Assembly (NCBI RefSeq): GCF_018327705.1
Contig: NZ_BNEM01000002.1
Coordinates: forward strand, 3,596,001 to 3,660,000
Reading direction: 5' to 3'
DNA length: 64,000 nucleotides
From: Catellatospora sp. TT07R-123
GTDB taxonomy: Bacteria > Actinomycetota > Actinomycetes > Mycobacteriales > Micromonosporaceae
Positions 44,113-56,868 of this stretch are shown piece by piece (the stretch's first letter is position 1; every line of letters begins with the position of its first letter). The position numbers and the translations under genes are program-made. The notes under the pieces are model-generated. The model was not told the origin of the DNA. It saw nothing but the letters and a program-made list of their open reading frames with translations, and made no database searches.

Positions 44113-46200
44113 CTAGACCTGGGACCAGGTGCGGGGCGTTGGCGGGGCCGGGAGGCGGGCGGGGGCGGGCAGCGCGGTCCGGGCCAGCCAGTCGGCCAGC
44201 TCGTCCGGGGGCAGCGGCCGGGCGAAGAACCAGCCCTGGCCGAGCTCGCAGCCCGCGGCGTGCAGCAGCCGCCAGGCCCGGTCGTCCTCGACGCCCTCGG
44301 CGACCACGCGCAGCCCGAGCGCCCCGGCCAACTCGATGATCGACCGTACGATCACCAGGTCGTCCCCGTCGTCGGCCATGGACAGCACGAACGACCGGTC
44401 GATCTTCACCTCGGACAGCGGCAGCCGCCGCAGGTGCTGCAACGACGAGTAGCCGGTGCCGAAGTCGTCCAGCGCGATGCCGACGCCGAGCAGTTGCAGC
44501 CGGGTCAGCGTGGCCAGCACCCGGTGCGGGTCGGCCATCAGCGCACTCTCGGTGATCTCCAACTGGAGCTGCTCAGGCGCCACGTCGTATCGCTGGAGCA
44601 GTTCTTCGATCTGCTCGACGATCGCGCCGGTGTGCAGGTCGCGCACGCTGACGTTGACCGCCATCCGCAGCCGCAGCCCGGCGGCCGACCACTTGGCGAG
44701 CTGGATCACCGCCTCCTCGACCACCCAGCGGGTGAGCAGCCGCATCACCGAGCTGGGCTCGGCCACGCGGATCAGCTCCTCCGGGCTGACCGGGCCGCGG
44801 GTGGGGTGCTGCCAGCGCAGCAGCGCCTCGACGCCGACCACCTCGCCGGTCGAGATCTCCACCTGCGGCTGGTAGAACAGCCGCAGGCCGCCCCGGTCGG
44901 GCATGCCGAGCATGGTGCGCAGGTCGGCGAGCAGGCTGAGCCGCTGCGGGGTGTTGTGGTCGGTGTCGGCGCTGTATACGGCGGTGCCGTCGCCGCCGTT
45001 CTTGGCCGCGTACATGGCGACCTCGGCGTGGCGCATCAGGATCGCGAAGTTGGTGCCGTGGTCGGGGTAGAGCGCGATGCCGATCGAGCCGCCGACGTCC
45101 AGCGGCAGCCCGTCCAGCACGACCGGCGCGGACAGCGCCTGCTCGATCTTCTCGGCCAGCTCGCGGGCCTCGTCGGGCCCGGTCAGCCGCTTGGCGACCA
45201 GGGCGAACTCGTCGCCGCCGAGCCGTGCCACCAGGTCGCCGTCGCGGGCGGCCCCGGCCAGCCGGTCGCCGACCGCGATGAGCAGCCGGTCGCCGACCTC
45301 GTGGCCGAGCGCGTCGTTGACGTGCTTGAACCGGTCCACGTCGAGCAGCAGCAGGCCGAAGCGGCTGCGCGGGTCGCCCTGCACGGCGCGCTGCGCGTGT
45401 CCGGCGACGGCGGAGGCGACCTCGGCCATCAGCGCCTTGCGGTTGGCCAGGCCGGTCAGCGTGTCCAGGTTGGCCAGGTGCCGCTGCTCGGCCGTGATGA
45501 TCGACAGGCGGCGCACCGCGAGCAGCGGCAGGATCAGGGCGAGCACGAGCTCCGGCTCGTCGCGGGCCAGGAACGCGATGACCGGGCCGAGCATCAGCAG
45601 CGCGCCGGTGCTCAGCGCCTCGTTGGTCAGCGGACCGATGATGATCGGCAGCAGCGCGCCGCCGTCGCGCAGCCACAGCGCCACGGCCGTGGTGAGGTAC
45701 TTCGCGGTGAACCAGGCGGTGGCGGCGCCGACCGCGGCCGACAGGCCGACGTCGCCGGTGACCCCGCCGAGCAGGTGCAGCACGCCGTACGCGATGCCGA
45801 AGGCCAGGGTGTACTGCCCGAGGTTGAACACGGCCCGCCACAGCGCGTGCCGCAGCCGCAGCGAGGCGACGCCGACGGCGATCCCCTGCACCAGCACCGC
45901 CGCGGCCAGCCCGTAGTCGATCATGATGGCGAAGGTGAAGCAGATCGACGGGTAGATCGCCGAGGTGTTCCACCGGCCGGGCAGGGTGACCGGCAGCGCG
46001 TCGCCCGCGATCGCCAGCACGGCCATCAGCCAGAGGCCGAACGTCGCGTGCCGCAGCACGTCGGGCACGGTGGTGAGGTCCCGCAGCGTGAAGGCCGCGG
46101 CGGCGGCGGTCACGGCCAGCACGTACAGGCCGAAGGTCCGCCGCCGCTCCGCCGGGATGCGGTTGCGGTGCGTCTGCTGCGCAAGGGGCGTGGCCGCCAT
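44113..46200 (-). CDS. Membrane GGDEF-EAL cyclic-di-GMP enzyme (second copy)
   Basis: 695 residues. About seven hydrophobic segments in residues 22-235 form a membrane sensor of a type different from the protein at 23432. The GGDEF domain has an intact GGDEF at 328-332 after NLDTLTGLANRK, and the EAL domain Glu458 in GVEALLRW, then NVSVRDL, DDFGTGYSS and KIDRSF, so synthesis and breakdown of c-di-GMP are both possible. ATG 46200 follows GGGAGGG; a longer frame upstream lacks a site. It lies upstream of gatC. Confidence 0.87.
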   Translation of the reverse strand: MAATPLAQQTHRNRIPAERRRTFGLYVLAVTAAAAAFTLRDLTTVPDVLRHATFGLWLMAVLAIAGDALPVTLPGRWNTSAIYPSICFTFAIMIDYGLAAAVLVQGIAVGVASLRLRHALWRAVFNLGQYTLAFGIAYGVLHLLGGVTGDVGLSAAVGAATAWFTAKYLTTAVALWLRDGGALLPIIIGPLTNEALSTGALLMLGPVIAFLARDEPELVLALILPLLAVRRLSIITAEQRHLANLDTLTGLANRKALMAEVASAVAGHAQRAVQGDPRSRFGLLLLDVDRFKHVNDALGHEVGDRLLIAVGDRLAGAARDGDLVARLGGDEFALVAKRLTGPDEARELAEKIEQALSAPVVLDGLPLDVGGSIGIALYPDHGTNFAILMRHAEVAMYAAKNGGDGTAVYSADTDHNTPQRLSLLADLRTMLGMPDRGGLRLFYQPQVEISTGEVVGVEALLRWQHPTRGPVSPEELIRVAEPSSVMRLLTRWVVEEAVIQLAKWSAAGLRLRMAVNVSVRDLHTGAIVEQIEELLQRYDVAPEQLQLEITESALMADPHRVLATLTRLQLLGVGIALDDFGTGYSSLQHLRRLPLSEVKIDRSFVLSMADDGDDLVIVRSIIELAGALGLRVVAEGVEDDRAWRLLHAAGCELGQGWFFARPLPPDELADWLARTALPAPARLPAPPTPRTWSQV

Positions 46201-46392
46201 GGGCACCCTCCCGACGGGTCTGCGCCGAACCGACACGTCGTCGGGCGCGGCGGGTCACTTCACTCTAAGCCCGAAAACGCCCTGAACCACGCTCCGCGTT
46301 CGCGTGTGACGAAGATGTGATTGTTTGACCCTTTCCAGAATTACGCAGCGTAGAGCCCATGCAACATTGCGTACATGTAAAGACGTTGTTAC
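46201..46392. other. AT-richer region upstream of the second GGDEF-EAL gene
   Basis: 192 bp. The palindrome TACATGTA (46373-46380) and several A/T runs stand out in the GC-rich background. This is where the promoter of the GGDEF-EAL gene should lie; a TTGCAT/TAATTC pair on the minus strand near 46345-46365 has a short 15 nt spacing, so no promoter is called. Confidence 0.35.
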
Positions 46393-47334
46393 CTACTGGA
46401 GGACCACCCGGATCGCGGTGTTGCGGTATCCGGCCCGCGCGAAAGCCGCCGCCATCGGCCGGTTGCCCAGGTCCGTGTCGGCCCCGACGAGGTCGGCCCC
46501 CTGCTCCACCAGCAGCGCCGTCGTCTCCGCGAGCAGGTCGTCGACATACCCCTTGCCCCGCTGCTCGGGCAGCACCGCGATGTAGCCGACCGTGGCCCGG
46601 GCGTGGTTGCGCGCCGGCACGATCAGCCCGACCGCCTCGCCCTCGCGCGTGCGCGCCACGCGCCACCACTCGCGCGGCGACGGGAACTCGGCCAGGTCCG
46701 CGACCATGATCCGGGCCGCCTCGGCCGCCCCGTGCCGGGCGACGTCGCGCCGGGTGTACCCGTCGAGCGTGCCGTCGATCACGGCCAGGCAGAGCTCGGT
46801 CGCCTCCGCGTCGTCGACCTGCTCGAACACCAGCCGGTCCGAGCGCTGGGGCGCCGGGTCCCCGGCCTGGGTCCAGGTGTAGTTGAAGCGTTCGATGAAC
46901 GGCTCGTACCCGGCCAGGGCCGCCGCCTCCAGCCGGTCGTTCGCGGCGCGCGCGACCACCGGGTCCTCGCGCCAGCCCGGCGGCAGGAACAGGTGGTACT
47001 CGGGGCGGCCGCCGTCCGGGCCGGACAGCTCCGCCAGCGCCGCCCGCAGCATCCGGGCCGCGATCTCGATCCGGTCCGGCTCGTACCCCGGCTCCAGCCA
47101 GTCCAGGCTGAAGGGCTGCGTCCCGTCGGGCACGCCCCAGAACGCACACCGGGCCACCACCCGGCCCTCGCGCAGCGCCACCCAGGTCCACTCCGGACGG
47201 TACTGCCGCTGCTCGGCGAGTTCGGCGTACGAGCGGCGCGACTCGACGCCGACGCCGGGCACCGGCTCGTGCGGATAGGACAGGAAAAGGTCCGTCTCGC
47301 CGTCTCGCAGCGAACGGATCTCCAGGTCGCTCAT
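46393..47334 (-). CDS. GNAT acetyltransferase with extra N-terminal domain
   Basis: 313 residues. The C-terminal GNAT domain (about 165-313) has the acetyl-CoA loop IAVLPEQRGKGYVDDLLAE near 255-275 and DLGNRPMAAAFARAGYRNTA; the N-terminal half has a degenerate GNAT-like fold (TWVALREGRVVARCAFWG). Tandem GNATs are common in actinomycetes, substrate unknown. ATG overlaps the stop of the next upstream gene by 4 bp (ATGA), so the two are coupled. Confidence 0.82.
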   Translation of the reverse strand: MSDLEIRSLRDGETDLFLSYPHEPVPGVGVESRRSYAELAEQRQYRPEWTWVALREGRVVARCAFWGVPDGTQPFSLDWLEPGYEPDRIEIAARMLRAALAELSGPDGGRPEYHLFLPPGWREDPVVARAANDRLEAAALAGYEPFIERFNYTWTQAGDPAPQRSDRLVFEQVDDAEATELCLAVIDGTLDGYTRRDVARHGAAEAARIMVADLAEFPSPREWWRVARTREGEAVGLIVPARNHARATVGYIAVLPEQRGKGYVDDLLAETTALLVEQGADLVGADTDLGNRPMAAAFARAGYRNTAIRVVLQ

Positions 47335-48377
47335 GTGTTCTCCCCGTGATCGGAGGTTCCGGACAGCCCCGAGCGCAGGACGGTCCACTGGTCCAAGTGG
47401 GCGGCGCCGGGCGCCAGCTCGGCGGCCAGCCCGAGCAGCACGCGGGCCAGCCGGGCATCGGCCCGCTGCGACGGCGTACGGTCACGCCAGCTCGCGGGCA
47501 GCGCGGCGGCCTGTACAGGTGTCAGCGGGAGCACCTCCACGCAGCGGCGCGCAGTGTCCGCGACCACCGCCGGGTCGACGACCTGCTCGCCGAAGTGGTG
47601 GCTGATGAGGTCGGCGGCCAGCCGGGCGCGCCGGAGCACGGCGTCGGCGTGAGGGAAGACGGTGCGTTCGTCGGCGCGATCCAGCAGCCAGTACGCCAGT
47701 TCGGCCGCCGCCCCGGGCGCCAGCGCGCCCGACAGCCAGGCCGACTCCACGCCCCACAGGCGCCGGTCCCACCAGGCCGGGTCGTCCTGCGCGTGCCGGT
47801 CCAGCCAACGCCGGCGGTCTGGGTCGCCCTCGGCTGCCAGCGCCTTGGTCGACTGGCGCAGTGCCTGCCAGTCCGCCTCGGGCAGCGGCCCCAGGGTGGT
47901 CCGCGCGGCGCGGTGCGGTGGGACGTGGATCTTCACGACGGTGCCGACCGGCTGCGCGTCCTCCTGCGGTTCGCGCTGCACCAGCAGGTTGACGCCGTTC
48001 GGCGCGACCAGGTCCGCGCAGCCGTCTTCGTGGCGGCGCGGCACGGCGGTCAGCTCGACGCCGAGCGCGCGGACGGCGGCCTCGATGGCGGCGAAGGGCG
48101 GCGGCGCCGTGTCGGGCGGGCAGTCCAGCCGGTGCGTCTGCACCATGAAGCCCGTGCCCCGCCACGGCGCCCGCCGTGACGGCCGCTGCCAGTAGGCCTC
48201 GACCAGGCCGTAGTCGCGCAGCAGGCCGTACTCGTCCTCGTTCTCCCCCGGGTCTGCGCCGTAGCGCGCCGCGAGCGCGGCGGTCACGTCGGCGAAGTCG
48301 TCGTCGGGGGCGACGGCCGCGACGCAGCCGGTGCCCAGGATGTCGACGTACCAGTCGATCGGGGGTGAAAGGGTCAT
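47331..48377 (-). CDS. Unknown protein coupled to a GNAT acetyltransferase
   Basis: 348 residues. I do not recognise a family. The N-terminal ~145 residues are of mixed fold (IDWYVDILGTGCVAAVAP, then APNGVNLLVQREP) and the C-terminal part is helical with many Arg/Ala/Asp. There is no signal peptide or membrane segment. TAGGGT lies 8 nt before the ATG, overlapping the dyad at 48381. The stop overlaps the downstream GNAT start, so the two proteins probably act together. Confidence 0.6.
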   Translation of the reverse strand: MTLSPPIDWYVDILGTGCVAAVAPDDDFADVTAALAARYGADPGENEDEYGLLRDYGLVEAYWQRPSRRAPWRGTGFMVQTHRLDCPPDTAPPPFAAIEAAVRALGVELTAVPRRHEDGCADLVAPNGVNLLVQREPQEDAQPVGTVVKIHVPPHRAARTTLGPLPEADWQALRQSTKALAAEGDPDRRRWLDRHAQDDPAWWDRRLWGVESAWLSGALAPGAAAELAYWLLDRADERTVFPHADAVLRRARLAADLISHHFGEQVVDPAVVADTARRCVEVLPLTPVQAAALPASWRDRTPSQRADARLARVLLGLAAELAPGAAHLDQWTVLRSGLSGTSDHGENT

Positions 48378-48380
48378 CGC

Positions 48381-48399
48381 GGATGACCCTAGATCATCC
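48381..48399. promoter_or_regulatory. Dyad over the -10 of the 47331 gene
   Basis: GGATGA (48381-48386) and TCATCC (48394-48399) flank 7 nt; a nested TCATC/GATGA pair is at 48374-48386. It overlaps TAGGGT (minus strand, 48391-48386), the putative -10. Possible operator. Confidence 0.35.
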
Positions 48400-48401
48400 G
48401 C

Positions 48402-51552
<3,151 letters not shown>

Positions 51553-51653
51553 GCGCCGCATCCTCCCATCCACCCGCAACCCGCGCATCCTCTGCGCGTA
51601 CCGCCCCGCTCACGTGGCCGAAGCGGGGCGGTCGCCGAGCGGTCGCCGGGCGT

Positions 51654-52352
51654 TCAGCCGAGGCTGCCGTACAGGTCGCGCAGGTCGCCGGAGAGCGCCG
51701 CCTTGACCATGCGGCTCCGGTCGTCGCCGAGCACCTCGGGCTCCCCCGCCTCCACGGCGTCGAGCACCTGCGCGGCGAGCTTGTCGGGCGCGACCTTCGG
51801 GCCGTCGACGTGGGCCGCCATCTCGGTGTCCAGGTAGCCCACGTGCACGGCGGTCACGGTCGTGCCCTGCTCGGCCAGCGACATGCGCTGCGCGTTGGTG
51901 GCCGCCCAGGCGGCCGACTTGGCCGCCGAGTAGCCGCCGGTGGTCGGCAGCGCGAGCCAGGACAGCACCGACAGCATGTTGACCACGGCGCCGCCGCCGT
52001 TGGCGGCCAGGACCGGGGCGAAGAGGCGCGTGACGCGTACCGGGCCGAAGAAGTTGGTCTCCATCTCCCGCCGCAGGCCCTCCTCGTCGCCGAGCACGCT
52101 CGCGCCGGTCGCGATGCCCGCGTTGTTGATCAGCAGGTCGACGTCGGCGGCGGCGCGGGCGGCCGCGGCGACCGACTCCGGGTCGGTGATGTCGAGCGCC
52201 AGCGGGGTGACCCGCGGGTCGGTGACGGTGCTGACGTCGCGGGCGGTGGCGTACACCTTCGCGGCGCCGCGCGCCAGCAGTTCCTCGACGAACGCCTTGC
52301 CGAGCCCGCGGTTGGCTCCGGTGACCAGCGCGGTCGCGCCTTCGATCCTCAT
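51654..52352 (-). CDS. Short-chain dehydrogenase/reductase
   Basis: 232 residues, classical SDR. NAD(P) motif TALVTGANRGLGKAF near 7-21, NNAG at 76-79, and the Ser-Tyr-Lys triad in LSVLSWLALPTTGGYSAAKSA. Substrate unknown. ATG after GGAGG. It is divergent from an HxlR-type regulator with a TTCGTATA dyad between them, a common regulator/target pair. Confidence 0.9.
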   Translation of the reverse strand: MRIEGATALVTGANRGLGKAFVEELLARGAAKVYATARDVSTVTDPRVTPLALDITDPESVAAAARAAADVDLLINNAGIATGASVLGDEEGLRREMETNFFGPVRVTRLFAPVLAANGGGAVVNMLSVLSWLALPTTGGYSAAKSAAWAATNAQRMSLAEQGTTVTAVHVGYLDTEMAAHVDGPKVAPDKLAAQVLDAVEAGEPEVLGDDRSRMVKAALSGDLRDLYGSLG

Positions 52353-52392
52353 GACTTCCTCCTGGGTGAGTGCCCTACACCCGGCAGCAACA

Positions 52393-52409
52393 CTATATGT
52401 TTCGTATAG
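52393..52409. promoter_or_regulatory. Inverted repeat in the SDR/HxlR gap
   Basis: CTATATGTTTCGTATAG has 5 bp arms (CTATA/TATAG) with TGTTTCG between. TGTTTCGT is repeated 17 bp further on and ATACGA occurs again near 52439. It is a candidate operator for the HxlR-type regulator. Confidence 0.4.
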
Positions 52410-52471
52410 CTTCCATGTTTCGTCGATTCCGGTCTGAGATACGAGTCATATAGCGACGGCTACCCGAAAGG

Positions 52472-52477
52472 TAGGCT
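52472..52477 (+). promoter_or_regulatory. -10-like hexamer, leaderless start
   Basis: TAGGCT ends 7 nt before ATG 52485; no ribosome site. Confidence 0.5.
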
Positions 52478-52484
52478 GGAACGC

Positions 52485-53153
52485 ATGGCCAAACGGCTCT
52501 ACGGGCAGCTCTGCCCGGTCGCCCGCTCGCTGGACGTGCTCGGCGAGCGGTGGACTCTCCTCATCGTGCGCGAGCTGCTGCTCGGGCCGCACCGGTTCAA
52601 GGAACTGCTGGCGGTGCTGCCCGCGATGGGCACCAACCGGCTGTCCGAGCGGCTCCAGGCGCTGGAGCAGGCCGGGGTGGTCGTGCGGCGGCCCGTGCCG
52701 GGCGCGGCCGAGCTTCGGGCGTACGAGCTGACGCCAGCCGGCGAGGCCCTGCGCCCGATCCTGATGCAGCTCGCCGCCTGGGGCAGCACCCTGCCGGCGG
52801 ACGACGACGCCGACCCCGGCACCGCCCGCGCCGACCTCATCGCGCTCTACCTCGCCGGCACCCGCCCCGCCGCCCCCGTCGGTCCCCCGGCCACGTGGCA
52901 GCTGCGGGTCGGCGGGCAGACCTTCCACGTGCGGGCCGAGGGCACCGAGGTACGGGTACGCACCGGAACCGCACCTACGCCGACCGACGCTGACGTCGAG
53001 ACCGATCTGCCGACCTTCCAGCAGCTCGTCACCGGCGACCTGGCCGTAGCCGAGGCGCTCGCCCGGGGTTCGGTCGACCTGCGCGGCGATCGGCAGGACC
53101 TGCACCGCCTGATCGCGCTACTGCACCGACCGGCACCGAACGGCACCCCCTAG
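52485..53153 (+). CDS. HxlR-type transcriptional regulator with SCP2-like domain
   Basis: 222 residues. The N-terminal HxlR winged helix (LCPVARSLDVLGERWTLLIVRELLLG, then GTNRLSERLQALEQAGVVVRRP) includes the cysteine (Cys10) that many HxlR proteins use for redox sensing. The C-terminal part (about 125-215) has the shape of a sterol-carrier-protein-2-like domain. It is divergent from an SDR, its likely target. It ends in a family of long hairpins (53186-53249). Confidence 0.87.
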   Translation: MAKRLYGQLCPVARSLDVLGERWTLLIVRELLLGPHRFKELLAVLPAMGTNRLSERLQALEQAGVVVRRPVPGAAELRAYELTPAGEALRPILMQLAAWGSTLPADDDADPGTARADLIALYLAGTRPAAPVGPPATWQLRVGGQTFHVRAEGTEVRVRTGTAPTPTDADVETDLPTFQQLVTGDLAVAEALARGSVDLRGDRQDLHRLIALLHRPAPNGTP

Positions 53154-53185
53154 TCCCAGCCGCAGGCGGTCCGCGCCACCGATTC

Positions 53186-53249
53186 GTGCAGTTTCGGGGA
53201 AACTGCACGAATCTTGGCCCGGATTCCTGCACTTTCCCCGAAACTGCAC
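53186..53249. repeat. Long hairpin, GTGCAGTTTCGGGGAAA family, copy 1
   Basis: A 28 nt arm (53186-53213) is complementary to 53222-53249 at 26 of 28 positions, with an 8 nt loop. Arm 1 is itself a shorter hairpin (53181-53194 with 53200-53213, 14 bp perfect), so two alternative folds exist. It lies between the convergent HxlR and MetE-like genes. Copy 2 is at 59074. Confidence 0.8.
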
Positions 53250-53280
53250 GATCGCCCCGCCCGAAGGAGGGGGTGACCGG

Positions 53281-54300
53281 TCACTGCTCGGTGAGGCGGT
53301 GGGCGGCGTCGCGGCAGGCTTTGAGGACGGACTGGGCGTAGGCGGGGGTCGCGCCCGCCAGGCCGCAGGCGGGGGTGACCACGACGCGGGCGGCGAGCAG
53401 CTCTTCGGCGAAGCCGAGGTCGCGCCAGAGCCGCCGCAGGCGGTCGGCCAGCGCGGCCGCGTCGGGGAGGCGCCCGCTCGCCGGGGCCGTCGTCCGGGCC
53501 ACGCCCGTGAACAGCCCGAGTCCCGCGTCGACCGCCTCGCCGAGGGAGTCCAGCTTCGCGCGGTCGCCGCCGAGCTGGTCCAGGTCGAAGGCGAGCGCGG
53601 CGGCACCGGCCTCGCGCAGCAGGTCCAGCGGCGCGTCGGGGGCGCAGCAGTGCACGATCACCGGTACGCCCGCCGCGGAGATCACCGACGTGAGCGTCTC
53701 GCGGATCACGGATCGCGGCACCGAGCGGTACGTGTGCAGCGTGCTCGCGGTCCGCACCCGCCCGGCCAGCACCGCGGGCAGTGACGGCTCGTCGAGCTGG
53801 AGCAGCACCGTCGCCCCGGGCACCCGCCGCCGGACGTCGGCGACGTGCGCCTTCAGGCCCTCGGCCAGCGACTCCGCCAGATCCCGGGCCGCACCGTGGT
53901 CGGACAGCATCGCCTCGCCGAGCGGCAGCTCGATGTTCGAGGCCAGCGTCCACGGCCCGGCCGCCTGGACCTTGAGCGTCCCGGTGTATCCCTCAGCCTG
54001 CTCGGTGAGCTGGTCGAGATCGCGTTCCAGCAGGTCGTACGACCGGCGCAGCTCGCGTCCGGCGCTCGCCGCGACCCGCCACCGCCCGGTGTACAGCTCG
54101 ATGGGCAGGCCGACCAGGAACGCCGCGCCCCGGCCGATCATGTCGGCACCCGGGCCGCGCCCGGGCAGCTCCGGCAGGTACGCCAGCTCGGGCAACTCGC
54201 CGAGGGTGAACTTGACCGCCTCCGCGATGTCGGTGCCCGGCAGGGACCCGATCCCGGTGGCCGAACCCGCGGACCACAACGGCTTTTCTGCCTCACTCAT
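53281..54300 (-). CDS. MetE C-terminal-like (UROD/MetE) protein
   Basis: 339 residues, half the size of cobalamin-independent methionine synthase, matching M. tuberculosis Rv3015c in gene position. It shows GSATGIGSLPGTDIAEA near 11, VLLQLDEPSLPAV near 163, VIVHCCAPDAPLDLL (zinc-type His-Cys) near 215 and VVVTPACGLAG near 310. The zinc site is kept, but the N-terminal half of MetE is absent, so the substrate is unclear. TAGGGT lies 6 nt before the ATG. It precedes mnmA. Confidence 0.8.
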   Translation of the reverse strand: MSEAEKPLWSAGSATGIGSLPGTDIAEAVKFTLGELPELAYLPELPGRGPGADMIGRGAAFLVGLPIELYTGRWRVAASAGRELRRSYDLLERDLDQLTEQAEGYTGTLKVQAAGPWTLASNIELPLGEAMLSDHGAARDLAESLAEGLKAHVADVRRRVPGATVLLQLDEPSLPAVLAGRVRTASTLHTYRSVPRSVIRETLTSVISAAGVPVIVHCCAPDAPLDLLREAGAAALAFDLDQLGGDRAKLDSLGEAVDAGLGLFTGVARTTAPASGRLPDAAALADRLRRLWRDLGFAEELLAARVVVTPACGLAGATPAYAQSVLKACRDAAHRLTEQ

Positions 54301-54306
54301 GGCCGA

Positions 54307-54312
54307 ACCCTA
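54307..54312 (-). promoter_or_regulatory. -10-like hexamer, leaderless start
   Basis: Minus-strand TAGGGT ends 6 nt before ATG 54300, in the gap after mnmA. Confidence 0.45.
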
Positions 54313-54352
54313 CGGCGTCGCGGCGTGAAGGTCCGCGCAGCCGGTGGTCTGG

Positions 54353-55432
54353 TCATGACGCGCCGGTGATGGTCGCGCTGCCCAGCACGACGTCCCCGGC
54401 CGGGTCCGGCCGGTATGCCACCACGGCCTGACCGGCCGCGATACCGCGCTCCGGGCGCCGCAGCCGCGCGCTCAGCGCGCCGCCGTCGAGCTCCACCACC
54501 GCGGGGGCGGGCCGCCCGTGCGCGCGCAGCTGCACCTCGCACTCGATCGGTCCGACCGGGGGCGGGCCAGCCGTCCACACGGCCCGCGCACCGTCCACCT
54601 GCGAAACCTCCAGCGCCTCGGCGGGGCCGACGGTGACCGTGTTGGTCACCGGCGTGATCGACAGCACGTAGCGCGGCTTGCCGTCGGAGGCGGGCCGGCC
54701 CAGGGCCAGCCCCTTGCGCTGCCCGACCGTGTACGCGTAAGCCCCGTCGTGGCGGCCGAGCACCTCGCCGCTGGCGGCGTCGACGATGTCACCGGGCTCG
54801 CTGCCCAGGTGCTTGCGCAGGAAGCCCTGCGTGTCGCCGTCGGCGATGAAGCAGATGTCGTGCGAGTCGGGCTTGTCGGCCACGGCCAGGCCCCGGTCGT
54901 GCGCCTCGGCGCGCACCTGCTCCTTGGTGGAGTCGCCCAGCGGGAAGATCGAGTGGTCGAGCTGCGCGCGGTTGAGCACCGCCAGCACGTACGACTGGTC
55001 CTTGGCGAGGTCGACGCTGCGGCGCAGCAGGCCGTCGGCGCCCAGCCGGGCGTGGTGCCCGGTGACCACCGCGTCGAAGCCCAGGGCCAGCGCGCGGTCC
55101 AGCACGGCGGCGAACTTGATCTTCTCGTTGCAGCGCAGGCACGGATTGGGCGTACGGCCCGCCGCGTACTCGGCGACGAAGTCCTCGACCACGTCCTCGT
55201 GGAACCGGTCGGCCATGTCCCAGACGTAGAACGGGATGCCGATCACGTCGGCGGCGCGGCGCGCGTCCCGGGAGTCCTCCAGGGTGCAGCAGCCGCGCGC
55301 CCCGGTCCGGTGCGCCGCGGCGTTCTTGGACAGCGCCAGGTGCACCCCGGTCACGTCGTATCCGGCCGCCACCGCCCGGGCAGCAGCCACCGCCGAATCC
55401 ACTCCACCCGACATAGCCGCCAGCACCCGCAC
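54353..55432 (-). CDS. mnmA: tRNA-specific 2-thiouridylase
   Basis: 359 residues. It thiolates U34 of tRNAs for Lys, Glu and Gln. It shows the ATP-binding PP-loop [13 protein letters not shown] near residue 5, the catalytic cysteines in [13 protein letters not shown] near 96 and [12 protein letters not shown] near 190, and [12 protein letters not shown] 55432 has TAGGCT 7 nt upstream. The cysteine desulfurase just upstream supplies the sulfur. Same order as M. tuberculosis trmU/iscS. Confidence 0.96.
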   Translation of the reverse strand: MRVLAAMSGGVDSAVAAARAVAAGYDVTGVHLALSKNAAAHRTGARGCCTLEDSRDARRAADVIGIPFYVWDMADRFHEDVVEDFVAEYAAGRTPNPCLRCNEKIKFAAVLDRALALGFDAVVTGHHARLGADGLLRRSVDLAKDQSYVLAVLNRAQLDHSIFPLGDSTKEQVRAEAHDRGLAVADKPDSHDICFIADGDTQGFLRKHLGSEPGDIVDAASGEVLGRHDGAYAYTVGQRKGLALGRPASDGKPRYVLSITPVTNTVTVGPAEALEVSQVDGARAVWTAGPPPVGPIECEVQLRAHGRPAPAVVELDGGALSARLRRPERGIAAGQAVVAYRPDPAGDVVLGSATITGAS

Positions 55433-55439
55433 GTCGAAC

Positions 55440-55445
55440 AGCCTA
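55440..55445 (-). promoter_or_regulatory. -10-like hexamer, leaderless start
   Basis: Minus-strand TAGGCT ends 7 nt before GTG 55432 of mnmA. Confidence 0.5.
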
Positions 55446-55571
55446 CCCGCCCACCCGAACCCCTTTCCGGCCGCCGACGACGCGGTGATCGGCGGTTGCG
55501 GCCAAAACCCGCCGCGAGCCCTCACGCACTGACCGCAGCTTGCGATCAATGCCCAAGATCACGCCGCTCGG

Positions 55572-56744
55572 CTAGCGGGAGGTGGGGGCGGCGCGGCGGG
55601 CGCGGTCGACGGCGGCGGGCAGGGCCGCCAGGAGGCGGTCGATGTCGTCGCGGGTGCTGGTGTGGCCCAGGGTGAAGCGCAGCGAGCTGCGGGCCGACAG
55701 CGGGTCGGCGCCCATCGCCAGCAGCACGTGCGACGGCTGCGCCACGCCCGCCGAGCAGGCCGAACCGGTGGAGACCGCGATGTCCTGCGCGTCGAGCAGC
55801 AGCAGCAGGGCGTCGCCCTCGCAGCCGGGGAAGCTGAAGTGGGCGTTGCCGGGGAGCCGGGGCGGCGCGTCGGCCGCGCCGGGGCGCGGCCCGTTGAGGA
55901 CCGCGTCGGGCACCGCGGCGCATACCCGGTCGACCAGCTCGTCGCGCAGCAGCGACAGCCGCTGCGCCTCATGGGCCTGGTGCTTGACCGCGTGCTCGAC
56001 CGCGACCGCGAACGACACGATCGCGGGCACGTCGAGGGTGCCGGACCGCACGTCGCGCTCCTGGCCGCCGCCGTGCATCAGCGGGGTGCACGGCACGTCC
56101 CGGCCGAGTAGCAGCGCGCCGACGCCCTGCGGGCCGCCGAGCTTGTGGCCGGTGACGGTGAGCGAGGCGGCGCCGCTGGCGCCGAAGTCGACGGGCACGT
56201 GGCCGACCGCCTGGATCGCGTCGGTGTGCAGCGGCACCCCGTGCGCGGCGGCGAGCCCGGCCAGCTCGGACACGGGCTGCACGGTGCCGACCTCGTTGTT
56301 GGCCCACATCACGGTGAGCAGCGCCACGGCCTCGTCGAGCGCCTCGGCGACCGCCTCGGGCCGGACCCGGCCGGCGGGGTCGACCGGCAGCCAGGTGACC
56401 TCGGCACCCTCGTGGTCGGCCAGCCACTGCACGGTGTCGAGCACGGCATGGTGTTCGACCGCGCTGGCCAGCACGCGGTTGCGGCCCGCGTCGCGGCGGG
56501 CCCAGTACATCCCCTTGACCGCGAGGTTGTCGCTCTCGGTGCCGCCGCTGGTGAAGACGACTTCGGACGGCCGGGCGCCGAGGACGGCGGCGATGCGCTC
56601 GCGCGACTCCTCCACCCGGCGGCGGGCATGGCGGCCCGGGCCGTGCAACGACGACGCGTTGCCGACCTCGCGTGCCGTGGCTGCGTAGGCGTCCAGCGCC
56701 TCCGGCAGCATCGGCGTGGTCGCTGCATGATCAAGGTAGGCCAT
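55572..56744 (-). CDS. Cysteine desulfurase (IscS/NifS family)
   Basis: 390 residues. It takes sulfur from cysteine via PLP for tRNA thiolation and Fe-S work. It shows YLDHAATTP at the start, the PLP lysine in [13 protein letters not shown] near 200, and the sulfur-carrying cysteine in [15 protein letters not shown] near 325. It is upstream of mnmA on the same strand, so MnmA is its likely partner; M. tuberculosis iscS has the same neighbour. The ATG has TAGGCT about 10 nt upstream. Confidence 0.94.
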   Translation of the reverse strand: MAYLDHAATTPMLPEALDAYAATAREVGNASSLHGPGRHARRRVEESRERIAAVLGARPSEVVFTSGGTESDNLAVKGMYWARRDAGRNRVLASAVEHHAVLDTVQWLADHEGAEVTWLPVDPAGRVRPEAVAEALDEAVALLTVMWANNEVGTVQPVSELAGLAAAHGVPLHTDAIQAVGHVPVDFGASGAASLTVTGHKLGGPQGVGALLLGRDVPCTPLMHGGGQERDVRSGTLDVPAIVSFAVAVEHAVKHQAHEAQRLSLLRDELVDRVCAAVPDAVLNGPRPGAADAPPRLPGNAHFSFPGCEGDALLLLLDAQDIAVSTGSACSAGVAQPSHVLLAMGADPLSARSSLRFTLGHTSTRDDIDRLLAALPAAVDRARRAAPTSR

Positions 56745-56868
56745 CTCGCCGCCAAGCCTAGCCGTACCGGCGCCCGCGCGTACCCCAGGAGTGGGCCGGG
56801 GTGGGCGGGAGTGACGCGCGCGGGCCCGGTCGCCGAGATGCGGCGGCCGGGCCCGGTGCGGATCACGT

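Noticed and set aside
44104..46320. A 738-residue plus-strand frame opposite the second GGDEF-EAL gene
   Set aside because: The complementary strand holds intact GGDEF and EAL domains; this frame is Gln/Arg/Gly-rich noise.
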